A DNA stretch of 60,000 nt from Tubiluchus corallicola (Eukaryota > Priapulida > Priapulimorpha > Priapulimorphida > Tubiluchidae). Every line of letters starts with the position of its first letter. The stretch's first letter is position 1. Both the position numbers and the translations under genes were made by a program. The DNA lies in NCBI GenBank assembly GCA_030141605.1, contig JAQGDQ010000028.1:567501-627500 (forward strand). Direction: 5' to 3'. This document shows positions 1 through 11,914 of this stretch, piece by piece. The notes below the pieces were generated by a model. The model ran no database searches and was not told where the DNA came from. It saw only the letters and a list, made by a program, of their open reading frames with translations.

Positions 1-497
1 GGTATTTTTTCGGCTTATGATGTCTACCGATTTCAGTTTAAGAGCACTAATACGAAATCTTGTTAAGTTAGTTTTGATATGTTTTGGAATACCAATCAAC
101 AAATAATTTTCCATCTTATAAGAATTTTTAAAAGGCTTATACGTTCTAAGTTTGTTGCTATTTTCATTCGGTGCAGCCCGATTCAGTCTGTACCGAGATT
201 GAAGTTTATCATCGATGACTTTGATAAATTTCTTTTTATTAAAGCCTTGCTTCTCCCAAACATGTCCAAAACCCAAATCAAACAAAACAGTTTTAAATAA
301 ACGTAGCCCATGAAAGTCCGCCACTTTCGCTAAATAAATTTCTCGCTAAATGTCTTCAGAAAGAGCATAAGCATCCTTTGCGAAGCTATTGTCTGATGCC
401 TCCAAGAGATGAAGCCACAAATTCGGACAATTTTTGACTGCATTACTAAACAACGGAAATTGACCTGGTTCACCTCTCACAGCACTTCGAACTGTTT
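1..497 (-). mobile_element. LINE ORF2 C-terminal fragment (reverse transcriptase connector region), truncated by the window edge
   Basis: Translating the minus strand gives a nearly open frame with the signature of the region after the reverse transcriptase in a common invertebrate LINE group. In order it shows GEPGQFPLF, then NLWLHLLEAS, then LGFGHVWEKQGF, then NKLRTYKPFK and ENYLLIG, then NLTRFRISALKL. In intact relatives this is followed by a CxxC...HFLF.C zinc-binding motif, which would lie beyond position 1. One in-frame TAG interrupts the frame near 350-355 (SEDI*REIYLAK) and a frame change occurs near 495, so it is a dead copy. The fragment at 27640-27955 appears to carry the following zinc-binding part of the same family. 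Family membership is from memory of the motif pattern, not a search. Confidence 0.72.
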
Positions 498-861
498 TTA
501 GAACCAACATTCAACAACAAACGACACGTTTTTAGATTAATACTTTCAGATTTCAACACAGTCATAAGATGATTCCTAATTAGATCGGTTCATTATTCTT
601 CGAAAATTACAAGAATATGGTAACCGCACATCTGTAATATACAAACATATAGGTTTGATGACAGCATCAAAAATTCTAATTGCTACCCGTGGATTAATCA
701 TAGGAAAATGTAGTCTGGCGCAGTACATTTCATACCTTATTAATACTATCCAAAGGCATTAATATTTACCTATGTAGAGAAACATATACTATGTAGAGAC
801 ACATCCTATGTAGAGAAATATATATACATCTAAAATTTCGTTCAAAAACAAAATACTTCCC

Positions 862-1575
862 TTGTGGAATCTTCTTACAAAAATATTATGTCCTCGATAC
901 AATAATGATCGGCCTAACGAAATATTTACTAATAAATGTATTACGATTTTTTCTCAGTTAAAAGGTGAGCTTTTTATAAGAAACTTAATCGACGACCCCA
1001 AATGTAGCTGCGGTGATTTTATAGAAAGTTCTTACCATTACTTTTTCGAATGCGTAAAAAGCGATAGAGCTAGAACGGTATCATTAGACGACCTACTCGA
1101 CCACCAGATTGCAACACGTGAATCATTACAAAATTATAATCCTGTAGTATTCTACAGAAACATATTCGAAAAATTCAAAACTAGTCACCCATCTTGCTTT
1201 ATTATTCATAGTTTGTTACAGCTGTTTATTAAATCAACCTATGGTATGGCTTCACAGTACAATAGAATTTAATGTTAAATGATTAATCAGCTAACTTACT
1301 TTGTAAATGTATTTTTATTATTACTGTTGTTGTTAAAATATTGCGTTTATATAGATCATGTATGTAAGTTTAACCATCATCTGCTGATCGTAGTTGAATC
1401 AGATGTTTTATTGAATCGAGTGTAATAATTAATAGTTGTGATCTCCATTTTTCTTTTATTAGCACTCTGCACTTGCACCGTGGAGATACCTGTATCAGAC
1501 GCAGTCAGTTTTTAATTACACTATAAATAAAGAAAGTTAAACTAAACTAAACTAATAAAATTAAATTAAACTAAT
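862..1575 (+). mobile_element. LINE 3' end: zinc-binding C-terminus, 3' UTR and (AACTA)n tail
   Basis: An open frame at 862-1272 encodes FSQLKGELFIRNLIDDPKC, then CSCGDFIESSYHYFFEC and DRAR. This is the C-terminal CxC...H...C zinc-binding motif found after the reverse transcriptase of many animal LINEs (known pattern: short hydrophobic lead, C.CG, E..HYFF.C). The frame ends at a TAA. About 270 bases follow, containing AATAAAG, and then a short AACTA-type simple repeat (about 1535-1575), a typical LINE 3' tail. The rest of the element is missing, as expected for a 5'-truncated insertion. The motif differs from that of the minus-strand LINE at the left edge, so two families are present. Confidence 0.7.
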
Positions 1576-1761
1576 ACTATCCCTAAAAGAGCCCGAATTC
1601 TCGAACTCTAACCCTAAATATTTATATTTCTTTACATTTATCAGTTTCACTCCGTTAAAGTAGAAGTATTTTTTTAAATTCTACCTGTTTTATTAAAAAC
1701 AACTGCTTGAGGCTTATTTATATTTACAGTCAATGACCACTGGTTACAATATTCTGCACAA

Positions 1762-1835
1762 GAGCAGCAGCAGCAGTAGCAGTGATAATGGTCGTAGTAA
1801 CATAGTAGTAGTAGTGGCAGCAGCAGCAGTAGTAA
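1762..1835. repeat. AGC/AGT trinucleotide microsatellite
   Basis: Imperfect runs of AGC, AGT and GTA triplets, with an interruption (gataatggtcg) in the middle. No reading frame of interest surrounds it. Confidence 0.9.
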
Positions 1836-3466
1836 TCTTTATTGATATAGGAAATAAGCGTGCAAGTTGATGCTATAATTGTATGAAAAGTATAAGTAAT
1901 ATGGTGTGGGCAATGAAATAGGTGGGAGAGCTGTTACTGAATTAAACTTTGCCCACAAGTAATAAGCCTGTTAGCATTTTCAATAAAATAAAAAACAGTC
2001 ATTAACAAGTCACGAGGAATTATATTGTAACATCTATATTATCAAGTACATAGATAACATAATTATCAATACTGAAATAACATAATTATAAATACTGAAA
2101 GAGCACTATACTAAAACACAACGGAACATAGTCTGGCTAGCCCACAGGTCTAAATGTTCAAAGCAGACCTGTCGTACACAGCTTAAACACAGAAAACCAG
2201 AACACTATTAATGTAAAAGGTCATTCAGAAGCAAATAAGTACAGTAAGATTAGAAGGAAATTTAAGCTATATCAATGCTGTAACAAGCCTTAAAAAGGGA
2301 GGGAATGAGATGAAAAAATGAGCAAGAAGACACAATGTAATATTTAAAAGTCAAGTTAATCAACGCGAAGTAATTAATGCGAACTTCGCGACTTTATTGG
2401 TCTATTGTTAATTCAACGGCTGTAATGTCACCGCCTGTGGCAAAGTCTGATTGAGAAAGATTGGTCACCGTAAAAATCAGTTGTACTGTGAAGCGTGAGA
2501 GCGGCATAGCAAGATAAATAGTTTATTGAAATGTGCTTGTACAAACGTCTTTTGCCAAAGTACCGTCTAATGTTCAGGTTTTTAAGAAGTTTAAAAAACG
2601 TGATAGAAAAGTGACGTGCTTATAAGAAAATTTTTGAATGATAAACTTTCGCGAATGTATGCTTTGTTTGGCAGAGGTAATCTATATTCGACCAAACAGC
2701 CAAAAGCATTGTGAATGAACAGCACAATTATAAATTTTCAATATAAATGTTCAGTCTGTATCTATATTATAAATGTACGATTGAGCTGCTCCGTCTCGCA
2801 TATTGATATTTTGTCTTCAAGATTTTGCAGCAAGACGTACTTTGTTTACTAAACATACATACTTTGACTTTTTTTGTGTATTTATTAAACATCGCTAATT
2901 CAAATTCGATATTATCAACGTTATTCATACTGGGTTGTATGCTTGCGAAGCCTATATATAAAGGATATCTTTGTTCCAATAATGAATGCATGTTTCACTT
3001 GTAAAGAAATTGTACCCAAAGAAAATAATTTTTGTGAGATCCATATTTTGCCACGCCATGTAACAAAACAACATTCGCTGAACGAAAATTAAAAATTAAT
3101 TACTTAAATAAATGGTAGGTTAATGTCAAATATGCTAAGGTTACTACGAAAGTAAGAAGATTGAGAAGGTTTATATGGCTAGAAGCAAATTATGTTGACG
3201 TGGCGGCCAAAAACGTTCTTTTTCGCGAGTTGTGTTTTGACAGGCTTTGCAGTTGTAATGTATTGTAACAGTGTGTCAAGATGGATGACATTTCCTCAAA
3301 ACGGTATGTCTGTGTTTCTTCTACTCATTTAAGCAGTATAAATTTCTATTTCTTAAACATCTAGTCATTTTTTCTAGATTTTTGTTGGGGATTCATTCTC
3401 CTCTGTTGCTCAGCTGTACATGGCAGACTAAACGAGAGTTTACTAAAACAATGAAGGCCATCTCAT
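1836..3466. other. No recognisable gene
   Basis: AT-rich sequence without a convincing exon. A short ATG frame (MDDISSK) begins at about 3281 in a good start context and runs into a GTATGT donor. It could be a first exon, but its phase does not fit the next exon candidates, so I do not call it. Confidence 0.5.
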
Positions 3467-3965
3467 AATTATGTGAAGCTGGAAAGCGGTAATCATGAAA
3501 AGTATTTTTAGTTTTTAATTGTGTTTGTTCATGTGTATTATATTCTTTTTCGTAGAAACATTTCATCCTGACATACCTAATGCGAAAAAATTTTACTGCC
3601 TAGGGGCAGCAAAAAATTCAAGCAATCTAACTCTAGCAGTTATAGCAAGTGGGTATTAAAACTTATAATCATATATCACAGGCAGGCTGCAATTAGTGCT
3701 TTGTCGTATATTCGGACACAAATATGTCCTACTTTAACTTGAGATTGAGCTTTTTGTTTCTTATTTCTTTGGCATTTATGTCCTGTTATAGTGTATGATT
3801 CTTATAACCTAAATATCATAAAATTCAAAACGTTTCTGTTTAACTGTGGATAACCATCGTCTGTTACGAATGATCGACGGGATAGCAAACAGAGGTCTTG
3901 AATCGTTATTAGGGAACCTAAATGCTTTATTAACGTCAGTAACGTATTAAATAGATTTGGTACAG
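3467..3965 (+). repeat. Tandem duplication, copy A (decayed duplicate of the sulfotransferase 5' exon)
   Basis: This stretch matches 4187-5035 at an initial offset of 720 bases. The shared blocks include the sequence around an ATG, the 93-base exon-like segment (3556-3648 here, 4277-4369 in copy B), an ATAATCATATATCAC block and a GGGATAGCAAACAG block. Copy A keeps the exon-like segment open (HPDIPN, AAKNSSN) with the same length and phase. The reading frame from its own upstream ATG is closed by TAA after seven codons. Its 3' splice donor reads GTGGGT where copy B has GTGAGT. I infer a duplicated and probably decayed 5' exon. Confidence 0.75.
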
Positions 3966-4215
3966 ACAACCGACAATCTGTAATATAATCTAAAACCAGG
4001 CCGGTTTCTCTCCTGCGAATTAATGAAAACTTGAGCATCTTTTGTAAGAATATAACATATACGGGCAACACATTGTAGCAGCTTATGTCCCTGATTGCCC
4101 CGAAAGACCGGTGACAAGTAGGCGTGTGAAAATTATGCACACTGATTGGGCAGTTAGCGAGAATGATTGACGTTTTGTTTGGCGTTAATTATGTGAAACT
4201 GGAAAATTTACAATC

Positions 4216-4730
4216 ATGAAAAGTATTTCTACTTTTAGTTGTGCTTGTTCATATGTGTTTTATTCTTTTTTTGTAGAAACATTTCATCCAGACATACCTA
4301 ATACGAAGAAATTCTACTACCCAGGGACAGCAAAAGATTCAAGCAATCCAACACTAGCTGTGATAGCCAGTGAGTATTCAATTCAATTCAAAATTATTTA
4401 TTGATTTAAGACGTACATAATAATCACATTAATTAACACATAAATTTGAAATATAAATGTATAATCAGTTATAAAAACAATTATGTGAAAAAGATCACCG
4501 TTATTTAAAGAAAATAATGCAGAGAGACCTAAGAAGCCGTGGCTTATGACAGGCCACCCTTGAGTACTTTTTATAGTAATTTAGAAAACAATATTCTTGT
4601 TAGTGGTTAGTATTTATGTGCTTCAAGATTAAAAAAAACAAAAAACTACTGCCTGTTCCAAGGAAATAGAACACTGTATTTATAATCATATATCACATGC
4701 AGACTGCAGTTAGTGTTATATCATGTACTT

Positions 4731-4781
<51 letters not shown>

Positions 4782-6496
4782 ATTTTATTGTTTTATATTA
4801 AACTTTTTCTTTTTTATTCTTTTGGTATTTATGTCGTTTAATAGTGAACGGTTCTTATAATAAATATCACAAAACCGTACACTTGTTTTAAGTAAAAAAC
4901 TTTTCAATTTAACCTTGGGTAACCATCGTCTGTTATGCATGACAAACGGGATAGCAAACAGGTATTTTGAATGTTATTTAAAAAACCCAAATGCTTTATT
5001 AACGCCAATAACGTATTCAGTAGATTAGGTGTTATCAAACTACGTGAATTACAGTAAGCGGTATTGAAATATTTATAAATCGACAAACTCCCTCTCATTT
5101 GCAGCTTCCGCACATTAGCTCCTGTTCACATTTCTGAACTCCTACCAAGCACAAGCGTTTAAGAGCCTGAGGTCATGTTTTTAACCTCAGCTTGAGAGCT
5201 TGTGAGTTCCTGATATTAAAAACCTAAGTTTATAACAAGTTTTAACAGTTTGGATAATAATAATCACATGTTAACAACTAAAATTTAAATTAAATATTTT
5301 GAAAACCATATTTCATTTGAATAATTTTCATGTTGAGATTTTTCATAATCAGTCTTAATTGCGCGGAGCCTTCTAACATAGAGGTAAATAATTTTTAGTT
5401 GTTAGCTACTTAGGGTTGATGAAGTCTTCTTTTCAATGAATCCAAAACAGAACAAATGAAAAAATCTCTTGCAGTTACCACAACAAAAGCTATACAAGTA
5501 GTACTAACAACAACAAGGCAAGAAGAAGGCAAACAAATTAAATCTCAAAAATCTATTTTCTTTGCAGCATACCATAGAAGTGGATCTACGTTGTTGGGAG
5601 AAATACTAAATAATCATCCGGACGTCATGTATTTCTACGAGCCGCTAGTTGTTGTGCCAGGGTTTCGTGAATTCGACAAAATGCCATGGAAAATAAGACA
5701 ATCCACCTTGAATCAGAGTGTATTATCAAGCGGAGTAAATGTCATCAGGCACATGGGTTCTTGCAATTACACCGACATTGACTTTATGAACAAATACTAT
5801 GCGAAACTGAAGTGGCCAACGTGGCCGAAGTATCCATCATGGAGTAGAGTTATAGCTAAAGCAGCAAATTGTGATCATAGCGTAGATACAGTGAGAACAA
5901 ACTTGTGTAGAAGAAAAATAAGATCAGTTGGTCTTGAACAGTTGAACAAGTTGTGTGAATCTCATAAGGTGCAAGCCATAAAAACTGTGCGTCTTCACGT
6001 AATGGATTTATTACCGCTTTTTGAAGAGTTTAACTTGAAGATCCTTTACCTTTTGCGGGATCCCAGGGCGATTTTAGCATCTAGAAAGAAGGCAACGTGG
6101 AGCAAAATGACAAAGGAAACCTTTCAAGACATGTGCGCTGATATGCAGCAAAACTGGAGAAGTGCTATAAAAGCAAAAATACCAACATCACACCTTATGA
6201 TGATAAAGTACAATGATTTAGTGCTAAATATGGAAACAAAAACGAAAAAAATATTTGCTTTTCTTGGTTTGAAGTATAACAGTAAAGTGGACTACTTTTT
6301 AAAGAAAGTAGCCAGAGGCAATTTTACAGACGGAAAAGTCAAAAAAGCCTTTCATCGAATGGATGGCACTTTTAAACCAAACTCCAAGTCTCACACTGAC
6401 AGATGGAAACAAGTGTTGAAGAACAACGAGACACTGCTAATAACTGACACTCTCGAATGTGCCCAGTACATTCAAGCATTAGGTTATGATCTGTAG
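4216..6496 (+). CDS. Carbohydrate sulfotransferase (CHST/GST family), two coding exons
   Basis: The main exon (5451-6496) holds the whole catalytic domain. It contains the 5'-phosphosulfate loop YHRSGSTLLGEILNNHPDV with FYEPL, and the 3'-phosphate motif LLRDPRAILASRK. It ends with IKYNDLV, FAFLGL, SHTDRW and ALGYDL, as in the Golgi GlcNAc/galactose 6-O-sulfotransferases (CHST1-7 group), which move sulfate from PAPS to glycans. An ATG at 5456 would give 346 residues but no membrane anchor. An upstream exon (4216-4369, donor A|GTGAGT) joins to 5451 (acceptor AACAG|AA) in matching phase. It adds MKSISTF, a hydrophobic stretch (SCACSYVFYSFFV) and a stem, making a type II membrane protein of about 399 residues. 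That architecture fits the family; the first exon is inferred, the catalytic exon is clear. Acceptor substrate unknown. Confidence 0.85.
4377..4673 (-). mobile_element. LINE/SINE-type 3' end inserted in duplication copy B
   Basis: Compared with copy A, copy B carries an extra block here, flanked on both sides by GTATT, a possible short target-site duplication. On the minus strand it ends in AATAAATAATTTTGAATTG followed by GAATT-type repeats, a LINE 3' tail. It contains TGGCCTGTCATAAGCCACGG, which resembles the 3' UTR of invertebrate LINEs. Its absence from copy A dates the insertion after the duplication. Confidence 0.6.
4736..4779. repeat. (TA)n microsatellite
   Basis: About 22 uninterrupted TA units, inside the intron of the sulfotransferase gene. 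Confidence 0.97.
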
Positions 6497-7844
6497 GCTA
6501 GTAAAATTCCGGTATTTATAGGTTGCACAATCGAAATTTCTAGCATTGCATACTATTTAGTCAGTTGATAACTGCATTCCTACGACTCGTAATTTTGAAT
6601 GTGAGTATCTTATTGCTAGGATGAAGCTTTACACTTTTTGTACTAACTTTAATAACTCGTTATCCACGTGCAGGTTATTTGATTATTTTAATAACTGCAC
6701 GTTTGCTAATACGTTGACTAGCTGTAGTAGCTTCCTTGATCTATGTATTGTAAAGCTACTGATTATTTGATACCCGTACCTGATTATTTAATACACGATT
6801 GTTTGGTACCCGACTTCTGCGATTTTTTACAGGATTTGTACAACTGTCAGGCAATCAGTATCTTGAATTACCAATTAAGTTGTGATAATAGTCATTATAA
6901 CAATTTAATGTCAGACTGTAGGAGTGATAAGCCAGGATCGTAAGGCCCGGATGATAGTATACCTTGTATTGTGTTTCGTGCTCGGAGTTTACAAAATAGC
7001 CCATTTACCAACATGCTGTCAAAATTACATGTGCATGTGAAACTTGGAATCACCCCATATACAAGATTTTGAATTTTCGTTAAATGGTTTCCTTTTTTTC
7101 TACAAGTTCGGGATAAAGTAGGTGGTAATTGTGTTAGTTTGCCCACAGTTTCTGTTAATCCGAAGTGGATCCTGCAATCCACAACCATGCCTTTCAGTGA
7201 TGATGTAGTTTGTTGTTCTGTGGAACTGACTCATAGTTAAAACGTGCTTATATATTGCACATACCGGTTGCACACAATAGACCACATCACTGCCTGTTTC
7301 AAAATAATTGAAGCCAACTGAAGCCAACTCAATCTCCATAACAAAGATTTAAAGACCACCATTCACTCCCAAAGCAAAAGAAGTGTTCTGCACTACATTG
7401 TTTCCTCTAGATTCGCGACAAAAATGGTAATAAAATGCTTTTCTTAAGTAATGAAATTATAGCCTCTCTAACCAATAACCAAGTAGCTAACGAGATGGCT
7501 TTCTGTTTAGAGGCCTTAACACGTACATGTTAAAAAGAGAAAGGTGCCTTTCACAAAATTAGCTCTTTGCGGTGGGACTACAAAACCAGATAGGCGTCAG
7601 CAGTAAGCCACTAACTTACGAGACATGTGACTCGGGCTGTCGTCACTCAAACCCGCAAATGCTACCATCTAACGTAAAAAGGGAATCAACTACAACAATA
7701 AATTTTGTAACTATCATCAAAAATAGATCAGTAGAATATTTGTTAACCAATTGTCAGTAGTGCTTCATAGCAGACGGCTTGTGTCGCCATAACGGCGAAG
7801 GCAAATCTTCATTATTATCAACACCACTATCGTCGTAATCATCA
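6497..7844. other. Intergenic, nothing recognised
   Basis: Region between the sulfotransferase stop codon and the minus-strand Mab-21-like gene. Only short frames without family signatures were seen. Confidence 0.5.
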
Positions 7845-7878
7845 TTGTCATCATCATCATCATCATCATCATCATCAA
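7845..7878. repeat. (ATC)n microsatellite
   Basis: Roughly ten ATC/CAT units. It lies immediately after the stop codon of the minus-strand Mab-21-like gene, so it would be in that gene's 3' UTR. Confidence 0.95.
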
Positions 7879-7879
7879 T

Positions 7880-9432
7880 TTAACCGTCACCGCCAGCTGC
7901 ATCTGCAAACTTGTTCAAAAATAATTTTGGATCCTTTAGGTATCTTTTAATATTGTGAATCTTGCTTGCTAATGCATTTTTATCAGACTCGCTTTGCTTT
8001 CGTGCTAGCAGATTTACCTTACGATCAAAGTACATGGGTACACAGCCTTTTTAGACATTCCAAAAGTTTCATGAAGTATCCAGTTACTCTGTCCTCCTGC
8101 TGATCTTGTTTCCATGCGTCGCTCTTCTTCACGAGGCTGTCACACTCCCAGAATAACGCAATCTACAAATGTATAGAAATTTTTTATTCTTTTGCATTGC
8201 ACAAGATCGCAGCCATTGTATAGTAACTGTCGGGATGGGAATATACTATTTTTTTCAAGAATGACTTGCGTGAAAGACCTACTATCACAGAAGTATAATT
8301 TCGCGTTCGCTCGGCTAGTTCTTATTGGTTACATGCATTTCGCTATTCACTAGTTAGACGGGCACTGGCGTCCACTTTTCCAAAAAACAGGTGTTGTACC
8401 TCAGTTCAAACGTGTTAGTTGTGACGTACGAGAGCTCATGGGTGAGCACAGCGTTAAACTTGAAATTCGTACAGTAGCACTGTATTTCAATTTTCGCTTT
8501 CGCAAATACGTGCAACATATTCGTTGAATGTTTGCACTGTTGAAAATTACGTTCATTTGTGATGCCATCACTAGTTGGCTCCCCTTATATTAATTAAATT
8601 TCTAGCCTATTATTTAATTATCAGAAACGCTTTCGATTATTACAGGTGTTAAAATATTTACTTTTTACCGTGCTTCAAAATGGGATGTGATGTGAAAATC
8701 ACTCTATTTTCCTTTAAACATGCTACTAGCGTTAGCTACGTTTTGTATGTTAGTAATTTTGCTTTTAGTCTGGTAAAATGTCAAACGAGCTAAGAATACC
8801 TTAAACCTGTAGCTGTTCAAAACTTTGTTTTGTAAAAAAATCATTCTTTAGCATTTTGACAATTCGCAAAACTATTTTCCTGCATGCTCTATCAGCATCG
8901 ACTCCTTGCAGCAGAACGTGATCGGCGAAACCGCATTTTAGACTCCAGTACAAGCTATATTTTGTGACAAGTGCAACACCTGAAACATAAAGATATTAGA
9001 CACCCAGTGTTAGGAGCTGTCAGATTTTTTATGATGAGTGCAATTCTTTCCTCAACAGACTAACTTGTGACAAGCTTTTTTTGTAAAAGTTTCATGAAAT
9101 TATGATTTGCTAGTTGAGCTGAAATTAAGCAAGGTAACGTATCACAAATCACAATCTTGATGTTTTGCAGTACGACATTCAAATAGCTCATTAGTTCATG
9201 CAGCGTTTCGCACAGATTATTTGCTCACCTGCTGATTTGTTTTTCTAGCTCTTCTTGTAATCATCCCAGGAAATGTTTCTCCTTTCTATGGGTTCTCCAT
9301 TAATTTTGACTATTTGAACTGGTCGAGTGATCACGGCTACAAAATCCACACTAATTTCGAATAGTAAAGCCGGTGATTTTATCACTAAAGTAATTGCTGG
9401 ACCAGTGGAATCTCTGTTCACACTAACTTTTC
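7880..9432 (-). pseudogene. Mab-21 domain / cGAS-like receptor gene, C-terminal three exons with three coding breaks
   Basis: Three minus-strand exons join in phase. Exon 9432-9229 encodes GPAITLVIKSP and EISVDFVAVI, matching the third catalytic carboxylate strand of the cGAS/Mab-21 fold. Exon 8979-8800 encodes VALVTKYSLYWSLKCGF...RKIVLRIVKMLK and NSYRFK, the family's LVPK..WRLSFS and SYHLKT regions. Exon 8162-7880 encodes ALFWECD, GYFMKLLECLK, then VPMYFDRKVNLL, the ..CL..G.LPHYF...NLL helix. Intact relatives are cytosolic nucleotidyltransferases that sense nucleic acid and make cyclic dinucleotides, or non-catalytic Mab-21 proteins. Breaks: an in-frame TAG at 9247-9245, one extra base in a T run (8834-8840 on the plus strand, A7) and one extra base in an A run (8048-8052). 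Both indels are in homopolymers, so assembly error is possible for those. The family call is strong; loss of function is likely but not certain. Confidence 0.8.
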
Positions 9433-9983
9433 CTGTTAAAAAATGTATTGGCTATGCGTAAAAGTTATGACAGTATCGGTAGTTTTATTAACTGTATAAT
9501 ATTTAATCTGATTTTTCAAACAGAGGAGAACAGCAGACGAAAGAGCATGACCCGAATGGTGTGAAATACCAGTTTTTACAGATTCTCCGTGTATGTCTAA
9601 GATGATTCAGTTCAAAATGCAGAGTCATGGTTCGTATGATTTGTATAGTATCGCATGTCTTTGATATTACCTCTACAGCTGTGTCCGTTTTTTTTTTGGG
9701 GGGGGGTATATTTCCATTCAAAATAGCGTTATGAAATAACGAAAAAAAAATAAATACATAAACAACTAAGCTGTAAACAAATAAATAACTGTGTTTTCAA
9801 AAAAAACCTGTAGGACCTCACACAGGATTTTTATTATTATAAATCTGATCATCAAGGCTGTTATTTCTAAAACTGGGATAAAAACATTAAAGCACTTTTT
9901 ACCTACTGACAGGTTGCACAGTACAACACGCTCTAGTAGTAGTTCTAAGCGCCGTCTAACTAGAATAGGAATTAAGGCTCCAT

Positions 9984-10360
9984 TTAATGATTGTCCCAGG
10001 TTTCATAGTCGCGTAGAAATTTATCTTTTCCATCATCTCCCTTCCAAATTTTCTTTCTTGGCAATGTACTTTGCACAAACGCATCACCAAATTTAGGCTT
10101 TCCAATCGTCTTCCATGTGTCCACCATGTGCACATCTGGCCTTACAGAATCATCACTGCAAGGAGAGTTTAGATCGCACTTTTAAGCTTGTGGTTTTAAT
10201 TAAGCGCTAAACCGTAGAACTAATTTAGTAATCTCCTTCAGTATATATTATTACGAATAATGAGAGTGACAACTTCAACTGTCTTCTTGATGTCCTCTTG
10301 TTCTAGTGGAACTCTTTTGTGATAATACTGATCATATAAACTGGCGCTTTTGCTCTTCAT
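9984..10360 (-). pseudogene. Possible 5' exons of the Mab-21/cGAS-like gene
   Basis: An ATG at 10360 (minus) starts a 35-codon exon ending at 10255 (C|GTAATA). It reads LYDQYYHKRVPLEQEDIKK then VEVVTLIIR, which resembles the N-terminal spine helix of cGAS-like proteins. A second open stretch, 10154-9984, contains MVDTWKTIGKPKFGDAF and stops at TAA. VDTWKTIG could be the strand leading into the nucleotide-binding Gly-Ser turn, with GK in place of GS, but this is weak. The phases of these two pieces do not match each other by one base. I found no exon with the first two metal-binding carboxylates between 9432 and 9984. Treat as a tentative extension of the gene downstream on this strand. Confidence 0.35.
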
Positions 10361-11914
10361 TTTTTAATTAACAACTTAGTAAAGACAGCGTAAAAACTGT
10401 CTTTCTACTAACTTCCTCGCTATCTTTTATGCATCGTACCTGCAAATTAAAGACTGGTTTGAGTAATCTAAATGACTTGTTTAATTTCCTGGTCCGCCTC
10501 TGCAAAAACAGCGAAATTTAACATACTTATCTCTGTCTATGCTTGCAGTTACTTCCCGCTTGATAAGCTAAGCTTCATAATCATTTTTATACGATGTTTT
10601 TCATCTTATTATTTCTTTTATAAATAGACAGTTTGCGAACCTTTTAGTTTAGTGTCACGATGATGATAATTTCTGATACATGATTACGGTTTTCATCATC
10701 TTTTGATAAATACGCGGTACGCCTATATAATATTATATGACTCGTTGGGGTGGTTATGACAATGACCGTGATTATGATGACGATGACAGAAACACCTTTC
10801 ATGCATAATTATAGCCGCTTGCTTCTTGCATTACCAAGTTTCACCCCTTGCATTCTATCTATGAAATATCACACCACAATGTACAAGTGTCATCGGATAC
10901 TCGAAATGCATTAAATTTACACAGTAATTTATGTGAAGTACAATCAAATGCCTTAAACACAACCTTACATAAAATTATTATCTAAAATCTAGACTATGCT
11001 TTAAGAATTTAAGTCTTCTATAAGTCTAATTAAAACATTTTGATTACTAAAGTTTTTAAGCAAAGTGCAGAGTTGCTTACTTCAGTAAGATGGTATCAAA
11101 GGGGATACTAAGTTGATCATGTAATAGTTTTTCAAAGATTTTCATAGTTTGCAGGGAAAATACTGATTGGCCTGTAGCAAGAGGGAAAATATTGATCGGC
11201 CTTTATCTGAGCGATCGTTTTTCTTAACACGTGGTGTAACTTCGTTTCTTTTTAGAAGTGAAATTAGAAGCGAAATTACACACGTATACAATTACAGTTT
11301 TACAATACTTAATTTGAACTCGATAAGAAACGTTTTTGAAAGCCAAACATTCGATTCGAATTCAATTTCTGGCAGTGTTTACACACCTCTAGTAATTAGT
11401 AATGCGAAATTTTAACCATGTTGGGCCTGTAATTAAGGTGCCAAATTAAATCATGACATTTGGCAAAACTTTCCTCTTTCTATTGTATAATCAAACTAGG
11501 CTGCAAACAACCACGGAAGTGGTACTGACAAAATACTGGCATAGCAGTGTCTAGCTTTTGCTGAATTACTGCTGTGTTTACCTCTCTGAAGGCCAGATTT
11601 CTTTTATTTTAGAATTCTGCCTGCCTAATGTCTACAGCATACGTAATGGGCATATAATGATGATGATGATGCAGAAAACCAAACCAGCAAAGATTTCTGT
11701 TCTTGTTAGCCAAGTTCTGTGAAAATGTAATTAACAGGTGATTTGTTACGTCCTTCGACGAATAAACGCGTATAATTTGTCTCAATTGGCATTAAATGAT
11801 GATTGTGTTACGTAAGTAACTGACTCTAGTATTTCTAGTTTTTGGCCAAATAAATTTATCAATTTCCACTTTATTCAATTCAATCGGATTAGGGTCTCCT
11901 GTTGAGTCTTGATA
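10361..11914. other. Intergenic, nothing recognised
   Basis: AT-rich. A short GATGAT run lies near 11657-11670. Several short frames show no family signature. Confidence 0.5.

Larger units (their letters stand above)
4187..5035 (+). repeat. Tandem duplication, copy B
   Basis: Second copy of the block at 3467-3965. It is longer because of an insertion of about 300 bases at 4377-4673 that copy A lacks, plus a TA microsatellite. It contains the intact candidate first coding exon of the sulfotransferase gene (4216-4369). Confidence 0.75.

Noticed and set aside
3281-3304. MDDISSKR first-exon candidate with donor GTATGT
   Set aside because: Good start context, but it ends in a phase that does not join to the exon segments at 3556 or 4277 without creating a stop.
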